DNA of 64,000 bases, taken from the NCBI RefSeq assembly GCF_900182695.1, contig NZ_FXTK01000008.1, positions 81,026 through 145,025 on the forward strand. The letters are read 5' to 3'. The notes beneath the pieces were generated by a model, which saw only the letters and a list, made by a program, of their open reading frames with translations, had not been told where the DNA came from and did no database searches. The translations under genes and the position numbers were made by a program. The DNA comes from Paracoccus laeviglucosivorans. GTDB lineage: Bacteria > Pseudomonadota > Alphaproteobacteria > Rhodobacterales > Rhodobacteraceae. Of this stretch, positions 35,941-46,929 are shown in pieces (the first letter of the stretch is position 1; each line of letters opens with the position of its first letter).

Positions 35941-36837
35941 ATGACAGGCCAGACCACGCTTCGCATCTATCTGGAAGGCAGCATGTTGCGCACGGCGCGG
36001 GATGGCACGTTCCCTTTCATGGCCGTTCTGGAAAAGGCCGTGCATGCCGCAGGCTGGCGCGTCGAATGGCATCAAAGCGATCCGGCCGCTCGGGCCAGCG
36101 CGCCGGACAGCGACGGCTATGCGCTGTTTCATGCCGAAGCGCCGACGCATGACCGCGCGCTGACCTTTCGCCGGGCCTATCACTACCCCTTTTGGCAGAT
36201 CGAGCCCGCGCAGCAGCGCTGGCGTTTCCACGTGGCGCGCAGCCCGTTCGACGCGGACCGGATCAACCCGCAACAAGCCCGCGACTTCGCGGACCGCCTG
36301 CGCCAGCGCGTGATCCCCGGCGCGCCGCCCACGCGCGACGGTCCCATCCTGATCGCGCTTCAAGGCCATATCCGCCGCTGCCGTTCGTTCCAGACCACCA
36401 GCCCGGTCGAGATGGTCGAACAGGTGGCCCGCATCGGGCGTCCCACGGTCGCCACGCTGCATCCCAAGGAAAGCTATGACGCCCGCGACATGGCCGCGTT
36501 GCAGGCGGTGGCGGCGCGGCATCCGAACCTGCGGCTGGGCGGGGACACGATGGCGCTTTTGCGCGACTGCCCCTTTGTCGTGACGCAAAACAGCGCGGTT
36601 GCCTTTGACGGCTTTTTGCTGGGCAAACCTGCCGTTCTTTTCGCGCAGATCGACTTTCATCACATCGCGCTGAACATGGCCGATGACGCGCAGGCATTGG
36701 AAAAGGCCGAAACCCATCGCCCGGATTTCGACCGCTATCTGTTCTGGTTCCTGCAGGAAAAGGCGATCAACGCGACCCTGCCCGATGCAGGCGCGCGTAT
36801 CCTGACCGCGATGCGTCGGGGCGGCTGGCCGATCTAG
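35941..36837 (+). CDS. Unrecognised protein, faintly like capsule-type (KpsC/KpsS) glycosyltransferases
   Basis: I do not recognise this 298-residue cytosolic protein with confidence. It has no signal or membrane helix. Visible segments are a beta-alpha start (TLRIYLEGSM), a central TVATLHPKESYD with a conserved-looking histidine, and a later VTQNSAVAFDGFLLGKPAVL followed by DFHHIALN. That last block, an Asn/Ser-rich turn before a GKP strand, recalls the nucleotide-sugar side of KpsC/KpsS-type Kdo transferases and related polysaccharide enzymes. It is divergent from hslV and convergent with trxA, so it has no operon partners. Glycosyl transfer is only a guess. Confidence 0.6.
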   Translation: MTGQTTLRIYLEGSMLRTARDGTFPFMAVLEKAVHAAGWRVEWHQSDPAARASAPDSDGYALFHAEAPTHDRALTFRRAYHYPFWQIEPAQQRWRFHVARSPFDADRINPQQARDFADRLRQRVIPGAPPTRDGPILIALQGHIRRCRSFQTTSPVEMVEQVARIGRPTVATLHPKESYDARDMAALQAVAARHPNLRLGGDTMALLRDCPFVVTQNSAVAFDGFLLGKPAVLFAQIDFHHIALNMADDAQALEKAETHRPDFDRYLFWFLQEKAINATLPDAGARILTAMRRGGWPI

Positions 36838-36856
36838 ACCGGCCGCCCGCGCGCGA

Positions 36857-37177
36857 TCAGATTTCGGAATCGATCCAAGCTTTCAGCGCCGCTTTCGGGG
36901 CCGCGCCGATCTTATTGGATACGACCTGACCGTCCTTGAACAGGAACAGCGCCGGGATGCCGCGCACGCCAAGCGACGCCGGGCTTTCCGGGTTTTCGTC
37001 CACGTTCACCTTAACGATCTTGACCTTGTCGCCATATTCGGCTGCCAGTTCTTCCAGCGCCGGGCCGATCTGACGGCACGGACCGCACCATTCAGCCCAG
37101 AAATCGACCACAACGGGGGTCGAGGACTGGCGGACCTGAGCGTCGAATTCAGCGTCGGTAACGGGTTGAGTGGCCAT
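36857..37177 (-). CDS. trxA: Thioredoxin
   Basis: Cytoplasmic dithiol reductant. The 106-residue protein has the WCGPC redox motif ([10 protein letters not shown]), the cis-proline loop RGIPALFLF and the charged interior residues of TrxA. The ATG at 37177 follows AGGAGTTTCCC; the frame from 37261 overlaps the addA end and is not used. It is last in the addB-addA-trxA direction with a 58-base gap, a common alphaproteobacterial order. Confidence 0.97.
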   Translation of the reverse strand: MATQPVTDAEFDAQVRQSSTPVVVDFWAEWCGPCRQIGPALEELAAEYGDKVKIVKVNVDENPESPASLGVRGIPALFLFKDGQVVSNKIGAAPKAALKAWIDSEI

Positions 37178-37235
37178 AGGGAAACTCCTGCGATGCGCCG
37201 GGCTGAGAAAAACCGGCAGGATTGTCACCAAACAG

Positions 37236-40200
37236 CTAGGCATGAGGTGCGGCAGGGTCAAGACCCGCCATGGTCGTGTCCAGCAATGCGTCGGTCAGGG
37301 GCATCAGGCTGCGGGTCGCGGTCCACAGGATTGCGGCCTCGATCCGGTGGTTCGGGAAAATCTGCGACAGCGCCGCGCGATAGGCCGCCATCTGTCGCAA
37401 AAGCCCCAAGGGTGTGGCCTTAGCATCGGCGGGCACGTCGCGGTTCGACTTGTAATCGACGGCCAGCACGCGGTCGCCCGCGATGACCAGCCGGTCGATC
37501 TTGCCGTAAAGCATCCCCACCCCCGGCAGCGGTGCCGACAGCGCCAGCTCCTGCATCACTTCCGCTCCTGCGGGAATGTCGAAAACTTCGGCCAGCGCGG
37601 GGGCGGTCAGCACCTCGCGCACCTCCTCCAGCAGACCGGCCAGCGCGATGGCGTCGGGCAGGCCGCCTTCGGCATCCGACAGCACATCGCGCGCAATCGC
37701 GGGCCAATCGGCAGCATCGCGCCCCGGCAGATTTTCCAGCAGAAGGTGCAGCCGCGTGCCGAACAGCATGGCCGCCTGCGCATCCCCTTCGCCCTGCGCG
37801 GCCATGACCTTGGCCCCGCCAAGGCCCGAGGCCGCGACAGGACGCCGCTTTTCGGGCATCGGCGGGGGCGCGCTGCGCAGCCAGTCCGGCGCGTCGATCT
37901 GGCGCGGTGCCATCACCAACGCCTGCGGCGCCTGCATCGGCCATTCGCCATATTCCAGCCGCCGGATCTCGCCGCCCCATGACGCGGGCAGGCGGCTTTC
38001 GGTCAGATCGCTGCGGCCAAAGCCCGCCTCGACCATGCCATGCCAGCTTTCGGGATCGGTTTCGCCCGCCGCCGCCACGATCAGCCAGCTTTCGGCGCGG
38101 GTCAGGCCGACGTAAAGCAGGCGCTTACGTTCCTGCAACTGCCGTTCGGTCTGATAGGCAGCAAGGTCTTCGACCAGATCGGGTCGCTCACCCTTTTTGC
38201 CGCGCCACAGCGCCAGACCGTCGGGACCGGGCAGCACCGCACCTTCGCGCGGCGGGCGGCGCTTGGCGGCATCGGGCATGATGACGATGGGGCTTTCCAG
38301 ACCCTTGGAGCCATGCACCGTCATCACGCGGATCAGCCCCTCGCCATCCTCGCCCGCCGTGCCGGGCTGGCGGCGCACCTCGACATCGTCGGCGGTCAGC
38401 CAGACAAGGAAGCCGGTCAGGCTGGGCGTTTCGCTGGATTCGTAACTCAGCGCCTGCGACAGCAATTCGTCGATGCCGTCCACCGCCTCGGGGCCCAGCC
38501 GCGCCAGCAGCTTTTCGCGGCCATTGTGGCGGATCAGCAGCCGCTGGATCAGGTCATAGGGACGCATGAAGCCGGTCTGGCCCATCAGGTCCGACAGCAG
38601 TTCAACCGCGCCGCGATGATCGGATTCCCGCAACCGCCGCCACAGATATTCGCCGGTGCGCTTGGCAGACAGGCGGTAAAGCTGTTCCTCGGTGATCCCG
38701 AACAAGGGCGAGCGCAGGGCAGCGGCCAGCGACAGATCATCCTCGGGCGTGGCCAGCACCGACAGCACGGCGCGAATATCGCGCACGGCCATTTCGCCCG
38801 CCAGTTTCAGGCGGTCGGCCCCGGCGACGGGCAAGTTCGCCGATTTCAGGCTGGCGATGATTTCCGCAAACAGGTCCGAGCGGCGCTGCACAAGGATCAG
38901 CACATCGCCCGCGCGGACCCGCCGCACCTGCCCCTTTTTCGCGTCAAAGATCGGCGTGCCCAGCATGTCGCGGATGCCGCGCGCAATGGCGCGGGCAAGC
39001 TGCGTGGTTTCCGAGTTTTCGGCGGGCTGGTCGATCGGGTCGGTCCAGTCGCCCGGTTCCGGCTTGTCGGGTTTGGGGACCACGGGCCACAGATCGACGC
39101 GGCCCGGCATCTCGGTCCGAAAGGCGCGGTGCTGGGGCGGATCGCCCAAGCCCTGCGCTGCGTCCCCGGCAAAGACCTGATCCACCAGACCAAGGATCGC
39201 GGTGGATGACCGGAAGCTGTGGCGCAGTTCCAGCACCTGCATCGGGTTTTCGACAGCGGCAAAGGCTTGGGAAAAACCCGCACGCCGCGCCTCGAATACC
39301 GCAATGTCGGCACCCTGGAAGGAATAGATCGACTGCTTGGGATCGCCGACCACGAACAGGCTGCGCCCTTCGCGCGCGCCATGCCCCGAGGTGAATTCAT
39401 CCGTCAGCCGCTGGATCACCTGCCATTGCGCAGGGCTGGTATCCTGCGCCTCATCAACCAGAATATGGTCGATGCCGCCATCCAGCCGGAACAGCACCCA
39501 TTGCGCCATGCTGTTTTCCGAAAGCAGGCTGGCGGTGCGGTCGATCAGATCGTCGAAATCCAGAAAACCATGCGCCGATTTCTGCGCGCGATAGCGGGTC
39601 AGAAAGGCATGGCCGAACCGGTGCAGCGCCAGCGTGCGTTCAGCATGGGCCAAGGCGATGCGCTGCGGACGGGCAGCTTCGACGGCAGCCATGAGCGCGG
39701 CCAGATCGTCAAGCATTTCAGCACAGGGGCCGGTGCGCAGGGCCTTGGTCGGAAAGCTGTCATATTTCGCGGTGAAGGGTTCCTTGGCGCTGGCCCCGGT
39801 CAGCAGCACGCCTTCAAGGATCGCCAGTTCCGTCAGGCCGGGCGCGGACCAGTTGCCGCCCACCAGCTTTGCCGCCGCCTTTTGGTCATTCGCGCCGCTT
39901 TTCAGCAGATGCGGGATCAGCGCCGGAATGACCGCCGCGCCATCGGCAAAACAATCCGCAATCAGACGGGCAAGGCTGCCGCCCGGCGGCAACCCGCAGA
40001 CGCCCCAGATGGCGTCCCGGTCCGCGGGGGCATCGAACCCCCGCAGACCGGACAGGAAAGCGTCAAGGTTTTCGCCCGAATGCAGCATGAGCAGGTCTTG
40101 CAGGGCGGGATGATCCTCGCGCGCCATTTCCTCAATGATCTCGGCACGGATCAGGGCGCTGCTGCGATCATCCAGTTCGGTAAAGCCATGCGGCACGCCT

Positions 40201-40604
40201 GCCTCGATCGGGAAGCGACGCAGGACACCCGCGCAAAAACTGTGGATGGTCTGGACCTTCAGCCCGCCCGGTGCCTCGATCGCGCGGGCAAACAGGCGGC
40301 GCGCGGCGGGCAGGTCGGGGCTGCCACCTTCGCCCAGCCGGGCCAGTTCGTCGCGCAGCTTTGCTTCGGGCAACATCGCCCATTTGCCAAGGCGTTGCAG
40401 CAGGCGATTCTGCATCTCGGTCGCGGCCGCCTTGGTATAGGTCAGGCACAGGATCTTTTCCGGCGCGGTCCCGGCCAGCAAAAGCCGCGCCACACGGTCG
40501 GTCAGCACCCGCGTCTTGCCCGATCCCGCATTAGCGGTCAGCCATGTCGAACGCCGCGGATCGGCGGCCCGGACCTGCGCCAGCGTCGCCTCATCCATCG
40601 TCAT
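37236..40604 (-). CDS. addA: Double-strand break repair helicase-nuclease AddA
   Basis: UvrD-like helicase plus nuclease subunit of AddAB, which processes DNA double-strand ends for RecA. The 1122-residue protein has the Walker [10 protein letters not shown] (residues 23-31), Walker B-type [24 protein letters not shown], the motif [13 protein letters not shown] and a C-terminal nuclease domain with AVDYKSNRD. The start is one of two close ATGs (40604 or 40598); either overlaps the end of addB. It is followed by trxA. Confidence 0.97.
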   Translation of the reverse strand: MTMDEATLAQVRAADPRRSTWLTANAGSGKTRVLTDRVARLLLAGTAPEKILCLTYTKAAATEMQNRLLQRLGKWAMLPEAKLRDELARLGEGGSPDLPAARRLFARAIEAPGGLKVQTIHSFCAGVLRRFPIEAGVPHGFTELDDRSSALIRAEIIEEMAREDHPALQDLLMLHSGENLDAFLSGLRGFDAPADRDAIWGVCGLPPGGSLARLIADCFADGAAVIPALIPHLLKSGANDQKAAAKLVGGNWSAPGLTELAILEGVLLTGASAKEPFTAKYDSFPTKALRTGPCAEMLDDLAALMAAVEAARPQRIALAHAERTLALHRFGHAFLTRYRAQKSAHGFLDFDDLIDRTASLLSENSMAQWVLFRLDGGIDHILVDEAQDTSPAQWQVIQRLTDEFTSGHGAREGRSLFVVGDPKQSIYSFQGADIAVFEARRAGFSQAFAAVENPMQVLELRHSFRSSTAILGLVDQVFAGDAAQGLGDPPQHRAFRTEMPGRVDLWPVVPKPDKPEPGDWTDPIDQPAENSETTQLARAIARGIRDMLGTPIFDAKKGQVRRVRAGDVLILVQRRSDLFAEIIASLKSANLPVAGADRLKLAGEMAVRDIRAVLSVLATPEDDLSLAAALRSPLFGITEEQLYRLSAKRTGEYLWRRLRESDHRGAVELLSDLMGQTGFMRPYDLIQRLLIRHNGREKLLARLGPEAVDGIDELLSQALSYESSETPSLTGFLVWLTADDVEVRRQPGTAGEDGEGLIRVMTVHGSKGLESPIVIMPDAAKRRPPREGAVLPGPDGLALWRGKKGERPDLVEDLAAYQTERQLQERKRLLYVGLTRAESWLIVAAAGETDPESWHGMVEAGFGRSDLTESRLPASWGGEIRRLEYGEWPMQAPQALVMAPRQIDAPDWLRSAPPPMPEKRRPVAASGLGGAKVMAAQGEGDAQAAMLFGTRLHLLLENLPGRDAADWPAIARDVLSDAEGGLPDAIALAGLLEEVREVLTAPALAEVFDIPAGAEVMQELALSAPLPGVGMLYGKIDRLVIAGDRVLAVDYKSNRDVPADAKATPLGLLRQMAAYRAALSQIFPNHRIEAAILWTATRSLMPLTDALLDTTMAGLDPAAPHA

Positions 40605-43530
40605 GAAACCTTTCGGGTTTAGCGATTTCGGTCGTGTCCCATTCGCCGTGACGCGACAGGTGGTCGTAATCGCTGGCGTGATCGCTGCGCTCCATCGCCA
40701 GACGCGCGGTAAAGCCCCGCTCGCCCAGCAGATAGCGGCGGATCAGGTCCACGAAACCCGCCCATGTTTCCTGCGGATAGCCGGGGCCGAAGTCCCGTTC
40801 CTCGGTCCGGCCTTCGCCGCCAAGCTGGATATAGCTGATGCCCGCGACGGGGACGGGGCCAAGGCGGGAAAACGCGCCCTGTTCGACCATCGCAGCCTCT
40901 AGCGGCAATTGCTTGTCGAAATGCGCGATCTGTTTATCGGTGGGCGGCTTGCCAGATTTGTAATCATAGACCTGCACACGGCCATCGGTCAGCAGGTCCA
41001 AACGGTCGGGCTTGGCGCGCAGCTTGAAATCCATGCCGGGGACGGGAAGGACGCCGTAATCCTCAACCACCACTGGCCGGCCTTGGGTCAGGCGCGCGGC
41101 TTCGTCCGTGACCAACCGTTCGGCGATATTCGCGATGCGCGCGCGCCAGAACAGCCGGGCCGAGGGCCAAGGCACATCCGCCGCCAGCACCTGATCGGTG
41201 ATCGCCAGCAGGCGGGCCTGCATCGCATCGGGCGTTTCCGGGTCGGCGGGCAGCGTGCTTAGGAACCGGTCCATGATGTCATGCAGCACATTGCCACGAT
41301 CCGCCGCATTGGGTTCGGGCCGCAGCGGGTCCAGCGCGTTCAGGCCCAGCACGCGGCGGGCATAGATCGCATAGGGGTCGCGGATCAGCGTCTTGACCTC
41401 GGTCACCGACATCTGGGCCAGCGCCGGGACGGGCGGAATGGGCGAAGGCCGGGTGGCAGGCGCAAGCGCGTGGCGCGGCTGCGCCTGCAACGCCGCGATC
41501 TCCAACCAGTGCCGCCCCCGCGCCCGCATATCGGCCAGGGCCTGCGGCCCATCCTGCGCGGGCAGGCCGCCCAGCAGGTTCACCAGCCGGTTCAGCCAGC
41601 GCGAGGGGATCGTTTCGGCGTCCGCATCCCGATGCGCGCGGCTTAGGATGACCTGACCCGCGCCGACCGCCTGTTGAAAGTCATGCGCGGCCAGACCCAC
41701 CTGCCGTTCGGGCAGGGTCAGCCCCCCCGCAAGCCGCATGGGCCGCGACAGCCACGGATCGGGGGGCAACGCCTGCGGCCAGCCGCCTTCGTTCAGACCA
41801 GACAGGATGACAAGGCCTGCGGCCTGCACCACCGCCTCGGTCCGGGCCTCACGCGGGCCACGGAAACGGACCAGCGGGTGCGAGGCCACGTCCTGCCGCA
41901 CTGCACCGCCTTGCAACTGGTTGTAAAGCAGGTCGCGGAATTCGTTGGGGCGCAGGTCGTGGCCCAGATGCGCGTGGGCCGCCAGATGGTCCAGCGTGCC
42001 CCGCGCCAATGCGCCCGAGGCTTTGGCCCACAGCTCCGACGCATCTGCATCGCCGCCCGGACCCGCCGCCAGATCCTGCGCCAGCCCGCGCAGATCGGCC
42101 AGCCGCGCGGCCAAGGGACGCGGGGCGCGGTCATGGGCCAGCGGCACGACGCGGTCCAAAAGGCCCGCCAGCCACAGCGCCCAAGGCTTGCTTTTCTCGT
42201 CGCCCTTGTCGGCAAAGGCCCGCAGCGCCTCGCCATCCGGGAAGGCGGGGCCGTGCTTGCGCAGGCGCAGTTCCAGATCGCGGGTATGGCGGTTGTGTTC
42301 GCGGCGATAGTCAGGGCCAAGGCCCGTCGCCATGACCGGATGCTTCAACAAGACCAGCAGCGCGTCGATCATCAGTTCCGCGCCGAACAGATCGGCGACA
42401 TGGCGCAGAAACAGCCCCGGCGCGGTCAGCGGCAAAGGCTGGCCTGCGGAATCGTCGGGGATGATGCCCCAGCGGTCCAGCGCCGATTGCACGCGCCGCG
42501 TCAGCATCCTGTCGGCGGCGATCAGGGTAACGGGCTGGCCGCGTTCGACGGATTCGCGGATGATCAGGGCCACGGCCTCGGCTTCCTCGCCGGGTTGTTC
42601 GGCCTCGATCAGGGTCAGGTTCTGCGTGGCGGGGATCAGCGGGCCAAGGCGCGGGCCTTCGTCGATCCATTGGTCGGTGACAGGCGCGGGGCGCAGCGCC
42701 AGCGACATCAGGCGGTTCCGCGCAGGGTCGGGGGCGGTGTCTGCCACCCAATCAAGCAGTGGGCCGAATTCGGTGACGAAGGGGGCGTGGCGGGCTTGCG
42801 GGTGATCCTCGGTCGCGTCCAGCCCTTGCCACATGGCGGCGGGCAGGTCGGGGTCAAAGCCGGGCAGGACCACGGCCCCCATCGGCAGCCGCGCCACCGC
42901 GCGCATGAAATCCCGCGTGGCCCCGTGCGAGCCTGTGGACCCCGCGACGATCACCGGATCCTGCGGCAGATCGCGGCCCTGCGCCCATGCCTCGGCCAGT
43001 TCCTTGGCGGCGGCGCGCTGGCGGGATTCGCGGTCCTGCGGCGGATCGGTCAGGTAATAACCGGCGGCGATTTTCAGGAAGGCCAGCGCGCGGCCCCAAT
43101 GCTGGGCATGGTCGCCCGCGTCGATGCGGTCCAGCGCGGCAGCGTCCAGCCCTTCAAGCTGCATCTCGGCCATCAGACCAGCGAGCGAGGTCGCAAGTTC
43201 CGGCACGGATTGCCCCTGCGCCAGATCGGGCTGGGCGCGCAGGGCCGCGTCTATCAGGCGACCCAGCTCCAGCCGCCGGGCCAAGGGCGCGGTCGCCGCC
43301 CCGCCGCCCAGATCGGCCAGCAGGCGCAATTGCGGCAGGATCAGCGGCCCGCGCCAGATCAGCGCATCGCGCAAGGCCATCAGCGACTGGCCCGAATTCG
43401 CGAATACCGTGACCCGCGCCATGTCCTGCGGCGGACGGCCCCGCATCCGGGCAATCAGGCCGTCGGCAAAAGCGCCGGGAAAATCGGCGCCGCAGGGCAG
43501 AGCAAAAACGCCGTTCTGCCAATCAGCCAT
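40591..43530 (-). CDS. addB: Double-strand break repair protein AddB
   Basis: Nuclease partner of AddA. The 979-residue protein has an N-terminal inactive helicase-like half in which the Walker A position reads FANSGQSLMAL rather than a GKT loop, consistent with an alphaproteobacterial AddB, and a C-terminal RecB-type nuclease domain with VYDYKSGKPPT. The ATG at 43530 starts MADWQNGV; the open frame to 43575 is overlap with murU. It overlaps murU by 8 bases at its 5' end and addA by 14 at its 3' end. Confidence 0.95.
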   Translation of the reverse strand: MADWQNGVFALPCGADFPGAFADGLIARMRGRPPQDMARVTVFANSGQSLMALRDALIWRGPLILPQLRLLADLGGGAATAPLARRLELGRLIDAALRAQPDLAQGQSVPELATSLAGLMAEMQLEGLDAAALDRIDAGDHAQHWGRALAFLKIAAGYYLTDPPQDRESRQRAAAKELAEAWAQGRDLPQDPVIVAGSTGSHGATRDFMRAVARLPMGAVVLPGFDPDLPAAMWQGLDATEDHPQARHAPFVTEFGPLLDWVADTAPDPARNRLMSLALRPAPVTDQWIDEGPRLGPLIPATQNLTLIEAEQPGEEAEAVALIIRESVERGQPVTLIAADRMLTRRVQSALDRWGIIPDDSAGQPLPLTAPGLFLRHVADLFGAELMIDALLVLLKHPVMATGLGPDYRREHNRHTRDLELRLRKHGPAFPDGEALRAFADKGDEKSKPWALWLAGLLDRVVPLAHDRAPRPLAARLADLRGLAQDLAAGPGGDADASELWAKASGALARGTLDHLAAHAHLGHDLRPNEFRDLLYNQLQGGAVRQDVASHPLVRFRGPREARTEAVVQAAGLVILSGLNEGGWPQALPPDPWLSRPMRLAGGLTLPERQVGLAAHDFQQAVGAGQVILSRAHRDADAETIPSRWLNRLVNLLGGLPAQDGPQALADMRARGRHWLEIAALQAQPRHALAPATRPSPIPPVPALAQMSVTEVKTLIRDPYAIYARRVLGLNALDPLRPEPNAADRGNVLHDIMDRFLSTLPADPETPDAMQARLLAITDQVLAADVPWPSARLFWRARIANIAERLVTDEAARLTQGRPVVVEDYGVLPVPGMDFKLRAKPDRLDLLTDGRVQVYDYKSGKPPTDKQIAHFDKQLPLEAAMVEQGAFSRLGPVPVAGISYIQLGGEGRTEERDFGPGYPQETWAGFVDLIRRYLLGERGFTARLAMERSDHASDYDHLSRHGEWDTTEIAKPERFHDDG

Positions 43531-44194
43531 GCAGCAGGCCTTCGGCAAGCGGGATGCAATCAGGGCGGCCCACATCGCACCATTGGCCGGGATGGGTGAT
43601 GCCGTAAGCGCTGCTATCGGCGATCATCAGATCCCAGAGGCGGTTCAGCGAAAACGCATCCTCGGGGATTTCGGCCAGCCGGTCGGGCCGGATGATCTGC
43701 GCGCCGCCATAGACCAGATCGCCCTTGCGGATCAGGCGACCTGCGGGATCAAGGCTGAAATCGCCGCCCCCCTGCCGCCCATGCGTCTGGGCCAAGGGAA
43801 CCAGCATCAGCAGCGCATCCATGTCGTCGCGCCATGCCGACAGCAGCGCGACGATGGGGTTGCCACCCGTCCAGACCACATCCGGGTTCACCGTCACGAC
43901 CGGCCCCGGCCCCAGCAGCGGCAGCGCCTTGCGCAAGCCGCCGCCGGTCTCCAGCAAGGCGTCCGCTTCGTCGGAAATCGCCACATCCGACCCTGCCAGA
44001 TGGTCGCGGATCTGGCAGCCCAAGTGATGCGTGTTCACCACCACGCGCCCCACGCCCGCATCGCCGCCCATGTCCAGCGCCCGGTCCAGCAGCGTCCGGC
44101 CACCGACGCGGATCATCGGCTTGGGCGTCACATCGGTTAGCGGGGCCATGCGCGTGCCTTTGCCGGCCGCGAAGATCATCAGGGGCAGCGTCAT
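43523..44194 (-). CDS. murU: N-acetylmuramate alpha-1-phosphate uridylyltransferase (MurU-like)
   Basis: Nucleotidyltransferase expected to make UDP-MurNAc from MurNAc-1-phosphate in peptidoglycan recycling. The 223-residue protein has the activation loop AAGKGTRMAPLTD (9-21), TPKPMI, VVVNTHHLGCQI and ETGGGLRKALPLLG typical of MurU and GDP-mannose pyrophosphorylases. It directly follows the AmgK-type kinase domain of the upstream fusion (ATGA overlap), which is the expected partner that supplies MurNAc-1-phosphate. Mannose-1-phosphate guanylyltransferase is the alternative if context is ignored. Confidence 0.85.
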   Translation of the reverse strand: MTLPLMIFAAGKGTRMAPLTDVTPKPMIRVGGRTLLDRALDMGGDAGVGRVVVNTHHLGCQIRDHLAGSDVAISDEADALLETGGGLRKALPLLGPGPVVTVNPDVVWTGGNPIVALLSAWRDDMDALLMLVPLAQTHGRQGGGDFSLDPAGRLIRKGDLVYGGAQIIRPDRLAEIPEDAFSLNRLWDLMIADSSAYGITHPGQWCDVGRPDCIPLAEGLLHG

Positions 44195-45609
44195 GCGGCG
44201 GCGATCCTTTCGATGACCTGCGGCGTAGGGGCGGGCACACCCTCCAGCGCGGCAGCCAGAGGGGCCAGCGCGGGATGGGCCAGATCACGCTGGATCAACG
44301 CCCAGACGCGGGGCATGAAGGCCAGATAGCGGCGTTTCCCCTCAAGCTGGGCTAGACGGGTGAAGATGCCCATGATGCGCAGGTTGCGCTGTGCGCCCAG
44401 CAGCGCATAGGCGGCGCGGAAGCGGTCAGGGTCCAGCCCGCGCGCGGCGATGTAGCGGTCGATCTGCGCCGCTTCGACCTGCGGGTCCACATCGCGGCGC
44501 GCGTCCTGCAACCCCGATACCAGATCATAGGCCGGATGCACCGCGACCGCGTCCTGAAAATCAAGGATGCCCAAGGGTGCATCGTCGCGCCAGATCAGGT
44601 TTTCGGCATGGAAATCGCGCAGGCCAAGCACGGGGGCGATATCTTCGGCCAGTTCCTTGTGCAGTTCCTGAATGACCGCCGAGACCGCAGCCCCCTTGCC
44701 GGGCGCCCCCGCCGCCGGAGGATAGTATTCCGCAAACAACCCCGCCTGCCGCGCCAGTTCCGCGCCGTTCAGGCGCAGGACGAATTCCGGGGGCGCGTGA
44801 CCGTGCAATTCGACCAGCAGATCGGTCATGCGGTCATAGATGCGGCGGGCCAGCGCAGGCTCGCCCTCCAGCACGCGGGCGATCAGATCGTCGCCAAGAT
44901 CTTCCAGCAGCAACAACCCCTCGACCTGATCGGTGGCAAGGATTTCGGGCGCGTGCAGGCCGCGACCGCGCAGCCATTGCGTCATCGCGACATAGGGGCC
45001 GGTCGTGCCGGGCGCGGCGTCCATCAGAACCGCACTGCGGTCCCCATCCAGCAGGCGGAAATACCGGCGCGACGAGGCATCGCCCGCCAAGGGCACCAGC
45101 CGCGCATCGGCCCAACCGGCGCGATGGATCAGCCGCGCGATGGCCGGCAGACGGGTCATCAGGCCCCAATGCGCCTCGGACCCGGCCAGCGTAATGCGGC
45201 GCAGGTCAGGGAATTCGGCAATCGGCTCAAGCCCGATGGTCAGGGGATCGGGCAATTCGCCGCCATGATCGGGCCATTCGATCAGCACGATGCTGTCCTG
45301 CATGGCTTGGTCCAGACCCAGCTCGGCCATCTCGTCGGGATGGGTCAGGCGATACAGGTCCGCATGCCAGATCTCGGTCCCCAAGGGGTCGGCATAGGTC
45401 TGGACCAGCGTGAAGGTGGGACTGGGCACATCCTCGGCCAGATCGCCTTGGCGGGCGCGGATGAAGGCGCGGGCGAAATGCGTCTTGCCCGCCCCCACCG
45501 CGCCTTCCAATGCGATCACGTCGCCGGGTTTCAGAACGGCGGCCATGACCCGCGCAAGGCAGGCGGTCAGGTCGGCATCGGCGGGATCAAGCGTGGCAAG
45601 CAGCGTCAT
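44191..45609 (-). CDS. Fusion of TsaE ATPase and AmgK-like sugar kinase
   Basis: Two proteins in one 472-residue chain. Residues 1-145 are TsaE, the ATPase of the t6A tRNA-modification complex: Walker A GAVGAGKT (36-43), [12 protein letters not shown] and WHADLYRL. Residues about 155-472 are an aminoglycoside-phosphotransferase-fold kinase with ASSRRYFRL, the catalytic loop [11 protein letters not shown] (Asp332-Asn337) and metal site LDFQDAV, like AmgK, which phosphorylates MurNAc at its anomeric carbon. The ATG at 45609 starts TsaE; there is no ribosome-binding site or stop between domains. The ATGA overlap with murU supports the recycling role. Some alphaproteobacteria share this fusion. 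Confidence 0.92.
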   Translation of the reverse strand: MTLLATLDPADADLTACLARVMAAVLKPGDVIALEGAVGAGKTHFARAFIRARQGDLAEDVPSPTFTLVQTYADPLGTEIWHADLYRLTHPDEMAELGLDQAMQDSIVLIEWPDHGGELPDPLTIGLEPIAEFPDLRRITLAGSEAHWGLMTRLPAIARLIHRAGWADARLVPLAGDASSRRYFRLLDGDRSAVLMDAAPGTTGPYVAMTQWLRGRGLHAPEILATDQVEGLLLLEDLGDDLIARVLEGEPALARRIYDRMTDLLVELHGHAPPEFVLRLNGAELARQAGLFAEYYPPAAGAPGKGAAVSAVIQELHKELAEDIAPVLGLRDFHAENLIWRDDAPLGILDFQDAVAVHPAYDLVSGLQDARRDVDPQVEAAQIDRYIAARGLDPDRFRAAYALLGAQRNLRIMGIFTRLAQLEGKRRYLAFMPRVWALIQRDLAHPALAPLAAALEGVPAPTPQVIERIAAA

Positions 45610-45633
45610 GCCGAGAACCTAAGCGTCCGGGCG

Positions 45634-46440
45634 CTAAAGGCCAAGCACATCCGCCATGTCATATTCGCCCGGCCCCTTGTCCTGCCCCCAAAGCGCGGCT
45701 TGCAGCGCACCACGGGCAAAGATCGCGCGGTCGGTCGCCAGATGACGCAGCACCACACGTTCGCCCGCAGCGGCAAAGATCACGTCATGTTCGCCCACCA
45801 CATCGCCGCCGCGAATGGCGCTGAAACCGATGGTACCCTGCTGGCGCGCGCCGGTGATGCCTTCGCGGGCGGGGGTGCGCAGATCCTCCAGCGGGTGGCC
45901 GCGCCCGTTGGCCGCAGCCTCGCCCAGCATCAGCGCGGTCCCCGATGGGGCATCGACCTTGCGGTTGTGATGCGCCTCGACCACCTCGATGTCCCAATCC
46001 TCGCCCAAGGCGGCAGCGACCCTGCGGGTCAGGCCGACCAGCAGATTGACCCCAAGGCTCATGTTGCCCGCGCGAATGATCGGGGCGTGGCGGGCCGCAG
46101 CTTTCAGTTTCGCCAGATGCGCGGGCTCAAAGCCGGTCGTGCCGATGACGTGGACCGCACGCGCCTGTGCGGTCAGTTCCGCAATCGCGACCGAGGTGTC
46201 GGGCGTGGTGAAATCGATCACCGCCTGGGCGCTTGCAATCGCCTGAACCGGGTCGTCGGTGACGGTCAGGCCAATGGCCGGGCCGCCCATCGCCTCGCCC
46301 AGATCGCGGCCCGCCCAGGGGTTGCCGGGGCGCACCGTGACCCCCACCAGACGCGCCTTGTCGGATGCCAGAACGATCCGCGCCAGCATCTGCCCCATGC
46401 GGCCAGAGACGCCCGTGACGACGATTCCCGGTTTTTCCAT
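45634..46440 (-). CDS. dapB: 4-hydroxy-tetrahydrodipicolinate reductase
   Basis: NAD(P)H-dependent reductase of the diaminopimelate/lysine pathway. The 268-residue protein has the Rossmann start [32 protein letters not shown], the catalytic [16 protein letters not shown] and [11 protein letters not shown]. The start is the ATG at 46440; the in-frame extension to 46530 lies in the divergent rbfA leader. It is first in a likely dapB-tsaE/amgK-murU-addB-addA-trxA transcription unit (24 bases to the next gene). Confidence 0.97.
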   Translation of the reverse strand: MEKPGIVVTGVSGRMGQMLARIVLASDKARLVGVTVRPGNPWAGRDLGEAMGGPAIGLTVTDDPVQAIASAQAVIDFTTPDTSVAIAELTAQARAVHVIGTTGFEPAHLAKLKAAARHAPIIRAGNMSLGVNLLVGLTRRVAAALGEDWDIEVVEAHHNRKVDAPSGTALMLGEAAANGRGHPLEDLRTPAREGITGARQQGTIGFSAIRGGDVVGEHDVIFAAAGERVVLRHLATDRAIFARGALQAALWGQDKGPGEYDMADVLGL

Positions 46441-46509
46441 GCTCAAACCCCCGTTTTGGGCCGTTCTAAACCGTTGCGGGCCGCGCCGCGACCCCCTACA
46501 TCTGCGGCC

Positions 46510-46929
46510 ATGGCACAGAACCGCTTTCATTCCGGCACAGGTCCCTCGCAGCGTCAGCTTCGCGTGGGTGAACTGATCCGCCGCACACTTTCAGACGTCC
46601 TGCTGCGCGGCGACGTTCACGATCCCGAACTGAACCGTCATTCGATCACGGTCGGCGAGGTGCGCACATCGCCCGACCTGAAGGTCGCGACGGCCTATGT
46701 CCTGCCCCTTGGCGGACATGGCGCCGAAGAGGCGCTGGCCGCGTTGCGCCGCAATCAGGCCGAACTGCGCCATCTGGTCGCCAAGGCCATGACGCTGAAA
46801 TACGCGCCTCAGCTGCGCTTCGTGCTGGACGAGACCTTCGACCGCATGGACGACACCCGCCGCATCCTGTCCGAAGACCGCGTGCGCCGCGATGTCGAAA
46901 CCGACGACGACGAAGACGATGAAGCTTGA
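46510..46929 (+). CDS. rbfA: 30S ribosome-binding factor A
   Basis: Binds the immature 30S subunit and helps 16S rRNA 5'-end maturation. The 139-residue protein has [19 protein letters not shown], an alpha-beta-beta-alpha KH-like fold ([19 protein letters not shown]), [13 protein letters not shown] and a C-terminal acidic tail. The ATG at 46510 is chosen over a much longer open frame (from 44536) that is antisense to dapB and tsaE. It overlaps the next gene by 11 bases. Confidence 0.95.
   Translation: MAQNRFHSGTGPSQRQLRVGELIRRTLSDVLLRGDVHDPELNRHSITVGEVRTSPDLKVATAYVLPLGGHGAEEALAALRRNQAELRHLVAKAMTLKYAPQLRFVLDETFDRMDDTRRILSEDRVRRDVETDDDEDDEA

Noticed and set aside
40591..43530. AddB suspected as a broken helicase because Walker A is missing
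   Set aside because: Lack of GKT at the N terminus fits what I know of this AddB type; the nuclease motif and length are intact.
44536..46505. Long plus-strand frame upstream of rbfA
   Set aside because: It is antisense to tsaE-amgK and dapB; only the last 420 bases, from the ATG at 46510, encode RbfA.
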